Of a stretch of 64,000 bases of DNA, positions 56,303-64,000 are shown piece by piece. Origin of the DNA: Metellina segmentata (Eukaryota > Arthropoda > Arachnida > Araneae > Tetragnathidae). The stretch is from positions 122,631,444 to 122,695,443 of the forward strand of contig OX375876.1 in the NCBI GenBank assembly GCA_947359465.1. Reading direction: 5' to 3'. The notes under the pieces were generated by a model. It did not search any database. It had not been told where the DNA came from and worked only from the letters and a program-made list of their open reading frames with translations. The stretch's first letter is position 1, and each line of letters begins with the position of its first letter. The position numbers and the translations under genes were made by a program.

Positions 56303-57323
56303 TTAAATCGACAGTGGTAGTTTGGTCCGGTCTATATCGTCAAAAAAAAGTAGAATTTATTGAAGGGCAGCAACGCTAGCAATCAAAAACACTTAACAAC
56401 CATAGTTCAATCCATTTTAGAAGATTGCAGAAAATAGTAAAAATCTTTACCGGATTTCCGTGATGCGTTTAGTAGACAGTTGAACAAACGGGTCACCACT
56501 TTTGAACTTCCGACTATGGCTTTCGGCAGTAACAACAAAATACTAACTAGCAGCAATAGATTACTTGGTCTCCGTTATAATATGTGGTTTTCCCTAGTAT
56601 TACAGAAATGATAAAATCCGCGGAAATCTCAAAATTACTGAACTTAAACAATTCCTCAGTAAACTCGCTAATAAATCCTACGCCAAACTAGACATTATAG
56701 ATAATTCCGCAATTCAGCAAATCCCCAGACACGACCCTGGTCTAACCAATTTCCGTAAAAGCCTACGGCCATCCTTAATTTTTAATTTAATCTTGGTTTT
56801 TCCGTCCTTCTTTCTATTGTTTTCTCTCGTCTTTCTCTAAAATCTTGTCATTTTAGCATCAGCTATTTAGCTTAAATTCGACTTCACTCTGTGACTCCTC
56901 CTACCTGAACCATCCATCTCTCTCTCGTTCCTATTGGACCTACGAAAACTTGCTACACCAGAGTACTTAAACTTCTGTAAACTCATTTTTTTTTTTGCGT
57001 TTAGCCACGTTCCTGAAGGAGGTAGAACGCCTACGGCCAAGGACCTACGGCTCATCTATTACTCCCGATTACTTGGTGTTATTTATGCGTGTCGTCACCT
57101 GAACAACAAGCATCTCAGGAACAAGAAAATGTAATTTATTGAAACGTAACAATCAATAATCATGAATAATAAAAATAAAGTTGGTTAATGGGAAAGTGTT
57201 GTAGCAAGTTAACTTTCGAGAAAATATGTCACCTTGAACTGTGAAATTAAATTTTAAATAAAAAGAAACAGCACGGTGCGACTTAGTATGTAGTTTCTTG
57301 CTGAGGCATCTGTTGCCTCAGGG
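56303..57323. other. unassigned DNA plus a SINE edge at about 57315
   Basis: No gene or repeat signature until GGGGATTGATCCCA at 57321, which is the left piece of a SINE interrupted by the element at 57335. Confidence 0.4.
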
Positions 57324-57334
57324 GATTGATCCCA

Positions 57335-60107
57335 TAGAGGAGATATAATAGTAGTGAGCTATGGCAACCTTTTTATGTCCGCATGATCATATGACCAAAA
57401 TCAGCAGTCACGTGACTCCTTCTCTCTTCGTGCATATTGTTTGCGCATTCCTTCTTCCTTAGCAAGTAGCAAATGCATTGAATACTCAAGTTAAAATGGA
57501 TCTACAGTTTTGCTTATATGAATGTAACTCCAAATTATTAAAGGTGGAAACATTACATTTCACAGGTGAGCGAAAAACATTTATTTCACATTTGTATTTT
57601 TCAATACTTCCTACAGGTTGACCTAAAACTTCCAGTGCTTCAACTTTAAAAAAAAATTATTGCCCGTGTTTTTTTTTATTTATTGAATTTTATCGTCTGT
57701 TTATATTTTTATCTGCGCTTTAATTTTTATCGTTTGATTTTCTTCGCACTCAAGTTGTGCGATGATAAAGTTTCAGGTCATTTTGTTCTTCATTGCAAAA
57801 TGAATTTATCACGCATTCAGAGAATTTCGTTGTTTGAGGCTTATTTATCAACGCCATCTTAAATTTGGCGATTTTGTTTGAAAAGTCGCCAAGAGGGATC
57901 GTACAGTTAACGATAACCAAATGTAAGTTCATATTTTTTTCCTACGTTATGTTAAAAGTGCTTTTCACCATTAGCATAAAAATAATTGTTTTAAAGTCTT
58001 TTGATTTTGTATAATAAATTCACGAATCGTCAGCACAGGAACTTTTAGGACACCCTGTAGTATGATAAAAATGGATGTTCCAACTTAGAAATTAATAAAT
58101 ACAACCTGCGGACATTTCCCGTTCTATGAAAAGATTTCATACATTTGCAATCAGTATGTATCTAAAATAATCTTTGAAACAAAATAACGGGTGGAGTGTG
58201 TTTCTAATTGTAAATTGAAATTTATACTGTCTTAAAATATTAAAAATAGTTAACCGAAATGTAAAAACTTGTGCGAAATCGTTCTCTTTCTTGGCGATTA
58301 TGTTTTGGCACAACTAAGAGTACTATATTCTTTCGTGTCTCACGATAAAAATGTTATGAATTTGGTAACATCAATTTAAGTACATCACATAAATTATTTT
58401 TCTTGCTGAGAAAAATTGTTTTGTATCCACCCATCTGTGCAAACTGTAATTACATTATTCTTATAAGAATTACATTGTTCTTATAAAAATAATATTTAAA
58501 ATAAAATATAACGTTTGAAACTTCTAATTATATATTAAATAAATTCAATTTGTTAGAAATAGGATTAAAGCATTTTCTAAGCCGTATTATAATTGTGAAT
58601 TTGTATTTATGATTTTTTTAGAACTATAAGTAAAACAATTTATATTTACTTGTAATAAGAACTTGTAAAGATGTGCACCTGCTGAAAATTCATTTATTCA
58701 GTTCTTATGTATTTAAAATTTTTATTTTGTTCCATTTATTAGTTTTCCCAAGATAACGAAAGAAGAAAATCGTTTAAATGAATTAATCGAAGAATTGTGT
58801 TTCTGTCTTTTAGTTCATTTAAAATGTGATGAATGTGTCAATAAATTTCATTCGTTTACTGTTTCTTATTTATCTTTTGTATTTATAAAATATTGATTTC
58901 ACACACAATAAGTAATAAAAATTCTATATAAAAATCTTTACCAAACTTTTGTACATTCTTAAAAGCATAAAAATTGTCTTGCAACTTAATTAGTTTTTGA
59001 ACTAGAAATCTAAAATTGCAAAATAGCTAACATCAAGGGTATGGTTTAAAATAGTTTCATTCAATCTTAAAGACTATATGTATAACTTTTTTGTTAATAT
59101 TTTTATGCTAAACTCATTGAATAAATTTGTGCTTATGGAAACGTAAGCAATTAAGAATCCATAATATCAATGAAAGCTTTAATGGTTACCCAAACGTCAT
59201 ATGAACAGGGAATCTTTTAATCTGTTTTCAGTATTTTTATTTTATCCATCAGTAAAATATTTATTCATGCTATCTTATACCAAATTTTAATCTGAACTCC
59301 TGACCTGAGAGCAATCTATTGACTGCAATTTATTTATCTCAAGCGTACTGTTTTGTTCGTAAATGTATTGGTTAACCTTAATCCCAATGAAAAATTCAGT
59401 TAATTATAAAAACGCTCAAATAACTAAAAACATTAAAAATGAATATGAATTCAAAACATATTCAGCAGTGTAATAGTAAATATTAATTTGCATTGCCCAA
59501 CAATAGTAAAATGTAACTCAAATTCAAGGAGCATTCAGTATTATGCATATTCAATGTCATGCACATTAATTAAAGTTATTTCAAAATATGGGTATTTATT
59601 TTTCAATTAATTCCAACTCATGCTGACCTCAATAATTTTTTCCAAAAGTTTGAAATATTTTCTGAAATTAAATTAGATAATTTCTCTACACCTAATACAG
59701 TTGAAAAACTATATATAAAACATGGAATTAATCTATTGACGGAAATTTATTTATCTTAAGTGTACTGGCTAACCTTAATCCCAATTAGAACTTAATTCTA
59801 TAATAAAACTAAAAGCATTAAAAAGTGATACGAATTCAAATATATTCAGAAGTGAAAAAGTAAATATTCATTTGCATTGCCCAAAAATTTTTAAATGCAA
59901 CTCAAATTCCAGAAATACTCAGTATTATACTCATCGAATCGCTAACTTTTAAAAGAAAATGTCGCCAAGAGAGGCGATAAAAGGCCAAATCAAGCATCCA
60001 AGCTGAATTTTCGTGGAGCAGTCACGTGACTACTGTCAACATGTTGCGGACGCTTTGCGAAGCTCTTCTCAATAGCGATGCTCAGTCTACTTATATTAGA
60101 AGTCTAT
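57335..60107. mobile_element. unclassified 2.77-kb element with 11-bp target duplication
   Basis: GATTGATCCCA at 57324-57334 and 60108-60118 is a perfect 11-bp repeat. The target is a SINE, which resumes GACCGTCGTCAATAGCCCGT after the right repeat. The termini are weakly inverted: left TAGAGGAGATATAATAGTAG then TGAGC, right (inward) TAGACTTCTAATATAAGTAG then ACTGAGC. Subterminal CAGTCACGTGACT occurs near both ends (about 57405 and 60018), as do GTCGCCAAGAG motifs (57885 and 59967). The interior is very AT-rich and non-coding, with an internal duplication. An 11-bp duplication recalls MULE-type elements while the TAGA start recalls hAT. A mariner-like scrap AGGACACCCTGTAG lies at about 58046. 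Confidence 0.72.
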
Positions 60108-60111
60108 GATT

Positions 60112-60170
60112 GATCCCAGACCGTCGTCAATAGCCCGTTGTGTTGCTCCAGTACGACGTTTATTAAAATA
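60112..60170 (+). mobile_element. SINE 3' part (plus), right side of the interrupted copy
   Basis: TGATCCCAGACCGTCGTCAA then TAGCCCGTTGTGTTGCTCCA and GTACGACGTTTATTAAAATA. Its left side is at about 57315-57334. Confidence 0.75.
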
Positions 60171-60195
60171 CCAACCTGAGGCATCAGATAGGTTC

Positions 60196-60425
60196 GTAAG
60201 TATTTTCGTTAACTTGGTACTGGAGAAACACAACGGGCTCTTGGCGACGGTCCGGGGTCGAACACGATCGAACAAACACCAGGTAGTTTTGAAAAAGGTC
60301 AGTTGACGAGGTCACACCTGAGCTGGCACCGCTCTCTCCAAACTTCCACACCACACCAATTTTTGGAATTGTTTTTAATTAACGTCGTACTAGGGCATCA
60401 CGACAGGCTATTGACGACGGTCCTG
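60196..60425 (-). mobile_element. SINE fragments (minus)
   Basis: CGTTAACTTGGTACTGGAGA, CGGGCTCTTGGCGACGGTCC, GAGCTGGCACCGCTCTCTCC to about 60358. A second 3' scrap, TTAATTAACGTCGTACTAGG, runs to about 60425. Confidence 0.65.
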
Positions 60426-60429
60426 GTAA

Positions 60430-60738
60430 TGATAATGGTAATTTAGTTAACGTTGTTCTTGAGTAACACAACGGGCTATTAACGACGGTCCGGGATCAAT
60501 CCCCTAAGAGAAAGATCCGAGCCACCACGGTCTGATGACGAGGCAACACCTGAGTTGGCACTCCAGTCTCCAAACTTCCACACCAATCCAGTGAGGACTT
60601 TCGGCCACGATAGATTTAAGGTGCACCAGTCGTCTCTACACCAAACGCTTTGAAACATCCATGCACTGATCCGGATTTGAACCAGGAACTTTCCTATCTA
60701 GAGGCTAACACCTTAACCACCAGACCAGTTGGTCGGCT
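60430..60738 (-). mobile_element. tRNA-derived SINE, near full length (minus)
   Basis: Tail GGTAATGATAATGGTAATTT, body GACGGTCCGGGATCAATCCC to GTGCACCAGTCGTCTCTACA. The head reads, in reverse, GCCGACCAACTGGTCTGGTG and GTTCAAATCCGG (mutated B box). No clear target duplication. Confidence 0.8.
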
Positions 60739-60824
60739 TTAAATTTTATCAGACATAAGTTACGAAAGTAGTGCCCCTGTGATTTTTTAACATCTGCTCT
60801 CTATATATATAAAAGAGGTAATTA

Positions 60825-61215
60825 ATAATTTTGTAATTAACGTCGTACGAGAGAAAAATAACGGTCTATTGACGACGGTCCGGGGGATCAGTCCCTTAAG
60901 GGAAAGATTAGAGGACAACACCACGTTATTTTGAACCACGGTAAGATGACGAGGTACCACTTGACCAGGAACCCAACTCTCCGAACTTCCACAAAAACCC
61001 AACGTAAGGACTTTCGGCCACGACAGATTTAAGGTGCACCAGCCACCTCTACACCATCCATGCACTGACCCGGATTTGAACCAGGAACCTTCCGATCCAG
61101 ACACCACACCAACGTGAGAGCATTTGAGGCCACGACAGATTTAATGTGCAAAGGCCTCTTTTGTAGACGACAGTATTTTGTTGGATTCGAACTCGCAATC
61201 CTCTGGCACCCTACT
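60825..61215 (-). mobile_element. chimeric SINE with both head types
   Basis: The left part (60825-61090) is the first type, up to GATTTGAACCAGGAACCTTC then CGATCCAG. There it joins ACACCACACCAACGTGAGAG, a second-type partial body with TTGTAGACGACAGTATTTTG and its own head GATTCGAACTCGCAATCCTC. This is either recombination between two copies or an adjacent insertion. Confidence 0.7.
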
Positions 61216-62536
61216 TGCAAGACGGCCTGACCGTGGTATGACAGGCCTACTTACGAGATGACCTGCCATACCATGGCGCGCCGCTTATAATCCATTTTGT
61301 TAACTACGTGATATTTTCTTTATTTTCAGATAAAATCCCCTTGGTACTCATCAAATTCGTCGATCCTTTTATAGAAAAGGTTCAAGGCCTCTCTTGGCGT
61401 GTGATGGGTACTTGTTCACCTCGTCAAGTCTGTTTTTGTCATCTCTATAAACTTTGAAATACGTGACATTGCTATCGTCAGAAACCTGATCTTCCTAACA
61501 CGAATTACGCATAAAGGGCGAATAGAAAATGCGCCAAAGCACCTACGAAATAGCAACAAGACTGACTTTTATGAACTGGTTCTCTTAAACACACTAAAAC
61601 TGAAAAGCACGGAAGAAAACTAAGACTATCCTCAAACTTGGATGAAGGGTGACATTAATACGAATTTACGACTTAGTGCTCAAAAAATACTGCTGTGTTT
61701 GTAAATGCATTTGAGCGAGACTGTTAGCCCAATCGAAAAAGTTTTATAGAGTGAATAATAGCTGTGAAGAACTATCCCTTTTCTCTTCCACATTTAGAAA
61801 CGATAGTAAATCGTCGATAGAACGAGTTATTGTTTCCACTTTGAGTAGTAACCAATTTTTATGTCAAGAGAGTTCGGGAGAAACACTGTCTTCTAAACTT
61901 TTAATTCTCTCTCTCTTTTCACTCTCACAATATAAACTTCAGCCGACGATGCGAGGTATGGAAGAAAAAATAAAGTAGTGAAATATACCTACCCCCCCCC
62001 CCTAATTCTATTTTTACAAAAACTTTAGATACGCTCTTGAAGAATACGTGTAGAAAGATTCATATTAAAAAAGACATTCTGTCTATGGAAGAAAAGAATA
62101 TATGTTCCGGATCTTAAAAAATCACAAAAAATAATTTAAAAAACCAAATGAAAACATTCGTCTTAAGCTTATTATTTTATTTCAACCTAATACACTTGTA
62201 ATAATATGTAATGAACAGTATTAAAGTAAATTTGCAATTGAAATGTAAAAAAAATTCTTCATGAGCAAAAAAGTCTGTTTTGCCCATTGCAAGATTTTAT
62301 TCATTTTCACTTGCTGACAAAAAAAGGCGCATACGATTGCCTACGACTGTAACATCACTGACATCGCCAGAATTGTTTTCTGGGCATCGTCTTCTTCCTC
62401 TATTAATGAATTTTCTTCTGCGATCTCTTGATCAAAATCCCCACGAGTCTCCTCTTGTGCTGATGTTGCATCCGTTTTACAAACGAATTCAGTAATTAAT
62501 CGTCATGTTCTGGTTAGGCCGTTATATAATTCTCTG
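61216..62536. other. unassigned DNA
   Basis: A C-run lies at about 61993-62002. No repeat ends or protein signature. Frames such as 61751-61978 and 62280-62495 (plus) are unsupported. Confidence 0.4.
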
Positions 62537-62539
62537 TAA

Positions 62540-62980
62540 GGCCCGGTGCACACATCCGGTTTTTCAACGCGCGGCGCCGCTGCAGCAACGCAAGTGCGGT
62601 CTGAGATACATTAAATCCAACGGAGCAGTGCACACATGCGTCCAGCACCGCTGTGGCGACGCACGTCCAACTTGCGTGCAATTTGTACCGCAGTTCCCCA
62701 CGGCGCCGCACATGAGTCTCCGTTCTGAAGTACCTTGTTTTCATAAACAAATGGAATATAAATAATAATTAATAAATGGTTGTATCTAGTATCATCTGTT
62801 ATTTCAAAATATTATTTTTTTACTCCAAGTAAGAGAAATAAACACGTTTTCTTCGATAGAATATTGATCGCAAATGGCGCGAAATGAGTTCGTGCGCCAT
62901 TTCACGGTGATGTGTGCATTGTTGGGCTTCGATGCCGCAGTGGCGCCGCACGTTGAAAAACCGGATGTGTGCACAGGGCC
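62540..62980 (+). mobile_element. Harbinger-like MITE, complete, 441 bp
   Basis: TAA at 62537-62539 and 62981-62983 flanks the element. The ends are GGCCCGGTGCACACATCCGG and, at the right, CCGGATGTGTGCACAGGGCC. GC-rich arms (GCGGCGCCGCTGCAGCAACG near the left, GCCGCAGTGGCGCCGCACG near the right) flank an AT-rich centre. A 3-bp TWA duplication is the PIF/Harbinger signature, and no transposase is encoded. It is the reference copy for this window. Confidence 0.9.
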
Positions 62981-62983
62981 TAA

Positions 62984-63296
62984 GAGACTGTTTCCAACTT
63001 CTGTTCAAGTTGAAACTTCCCAACGCATTCCTCATTCGTGCGTGTAACATAGAAATAACACTACACTACGCCAAAAATAGATAAATAATAAAAAAAAAAT
63101 TCTTAGAATTTCGGTAAAATTCAAATTAGAAATTGTCTCGGCCCGCTCGTGTTAAATCAAAATGACTCGCGAAAGAAGACAATGAAATATTTATTTTGGA
63201 ATTATTTTTAAATCAAATTCGTGTAAAAGAGGTTCGTGCACAAACAAAATTAGGTGTACTTGTATCTGAAGACGTGATGTGTACTTCTGAGGTTTT
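62984..63296. other. unassigned DNA
   Basis: AT-rich with no recognised elements. The 105-codon frame at 63196-63513 runs into the TTAA-MITE remnant and has no family signature. Confidence 0.4.
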
Positions 63297-63460
63297 AAAC
63301 CTTCTGGTGGTTGACATGACACACGAGGTATATTATCTTACAAAACTGACAAATCTTGATGTAAAAGATAGAACCTCGAAGACGATATATCACGTCGTCA
63401 TTAACAAAATGGGTCATATCTTGGACGAAATATCTAATCAAAGTCACTGGAGGGGTAATT
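63297..63460. mobile_element. piggyBac-type TTAA MITE, degenerate
   Basis: The left end AAACCTTCTGGTGGTTGACA and right end TCACTGGAGGGGTAA are mutated versions of the family termini. The interior retains CACGAGGTATATTATC and CGAAGACGATATATCACGTC. Confidence 0.6.
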
Positions 63461-63629
63461 ATGTGTTTTTATTTTTAAATGTGTACTTTGCGTGTGCTAA
63501 GATTATACAGTAATAGCAGCCGATCCACATTTGATTTTTCCAGGAATTCTATAATGCCTGTTAATAGTTTTCTGGATTTATTCATAATGTTAATTGTTGT
63601 TGGTTTAAATATCTGTATTGAGCAGAATA

Positions 63630-64000
63630 CACTGCTGGCCACCGAACCACACCAAGAAAGACAAGAGATATCACAACAAAATTTATTTTGTAGATAACAT
63701 GTTGACCAAGTATCAAATGATTAAATTTATAGACTTCTGTGAAGTGTGGTTCCTGCCAAAATCAGTAGCCAGAGTAGCCGCCATTGTTGGAGATCACTGC
63801 TGCCACACGCCTCGGCATTGATTCAAAGATACTTTGGATGTGTTCTTGGGGTACAGCAGACCAAGCAGCTTCCACACGTTTCCAAAGTTGATCTGGTGTG
63901 GCAACTGGGGATGTAATCTGGGTCAATCGTAGAGCAACCATGGACCACATGTTTTCTATCGGCGAAAGATCCAGAGAGCGAGCTATGCAGGGAAGCAATT
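63630..64000 (-). mobile_element. Tc1-like element, one end, continuing past the window
   Basis: TA (63628-63629) precedes CACTGCTGGCCACCGAACCA, a Tc1-type terminus. The transposase C-terminus lies inward on the minus strand and the rest is outside the window. Confidence 0.8.
63762..64000 (-). CDS. Tc1-like transposase, C-terminal end (partial at window edge)
   Basis: The minus-strand frame reads SLDLSPIENMWSMVALRLTQ then ITSPVATPDQLWKRVEAAW and VPQEHIQSIFESMPRRVAAV, ending ISNNGGYSGY and a stop. SPIENMW holds the catalytic glutamate of the Tc1 DDE core. The frame is open to the window edge and looks well preserved, although SLDLSPIE replaces the usual SPDLSPIE (P to L). Whether the full gene is intact cannot be judged here. 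Confidence 0.82.
   Translation of the reverse strand, partial: LLPCIARSLDLSPIENMWSMVALRLTQITSPVATPDQLWKRVEAAWSAVPQEHIQSIFESMPRRVAAVISNNGGYSGY

Noticed and set aside
58031..58060. Mariner insertion based on AGGACACCCTGTAG
   Set aside because: Only one short end-like sequence is present, with no partner TIR or transposase. Noted as a scrap.

Overview
This window is eukaryotic, repeat-rich, AT-rich nuclear DNA. Nearly everything recognisable in it is a transposable element, a remnant of one, or tandem satellite DNA. Tc1/mariner transposases, piggyBac, hAT-like and PIF/Harbinger-like elements, Helitrons, tRNA-derived SINEs and a non-LTR RNase H remnant together point to an arthropod. The SINE and terminal-inverted-repeat (TIR) families resemble repeats I associate with chelicerate (orb-weaver-type spider) genomes, but that placement is inference. 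I see no host gene with supportable exon structure, no rRNA gene and no functional tRNA gene. Most open frames are chance frames in repeats or AT-rich DNA.

Layout. 1-7.3 kb: a decayed mariner fragment, a Harbinger-like MITE fragment and a piggyBac-type TTAA MITE in otherwise featureless DNA. 7.3-8.3 kb: hAT-like and SINE fragments. 8.34-15.89 kb: a 7.5-kb satellite of about 60 copies of a 126-bp monomer in two types, with higher-order organisation including an 8-monomer, 1,007-bp repeat. 16.5-31.4 kb: scattered Harbinger-like MITEs, Tc1 and mariner remnants, two SINE families, three copies of a roughly 465-507 bp hAT-like element and TTAA MITEs. 32.0-33.2 kb: an internally deleted Tc1 element inside a short tandem repeat. 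33.73-35.89 kb: a Helitron split by a structurally intact 1,503-bp mariner-like element. 36.9-46.7 kb: a SINE-dense stretch with nested Tc1 and non-LTR debris and a second intact mariner-like element (1,455 bp). 48.98-50.43 kb: a deleted piggyBac element that still has TTAA ends and transposase fragments. 50.7-51.7 kb: a hAT-type MITE inside a Harbinger-like MITE. 52.93-56.30 kb: a four-level nest of Harbinger-like MITE, Helitron, second Helitron and 194-bp MITE. 57.33-60.11 kb: a 2.77-kb unclassified element with an 11-bp target duplication inside a SINE. 60.1-64 kb: SINEs, one more complete Harbinger-like MITE, a TTAA MITE remnant and a Tc1 element that runs off the edge.

The only frames I would call real, possibly functional genes are the two 358-aa transposases at 33991-35067 and 43367-44443. 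Both keep three aspartates with DD41D spacing and lie in elements with long TIRs and TA duplications. The non-autonomous elements presumably depend on enzymes encoded elsewhere: Harbinger, hAT, piggyBac and Helitron proteins, and a LINE for the SINEs. Element boundaries were read by eye from TIRs, target duplications and comparison of copies within the window. No database search or alignment program was used.
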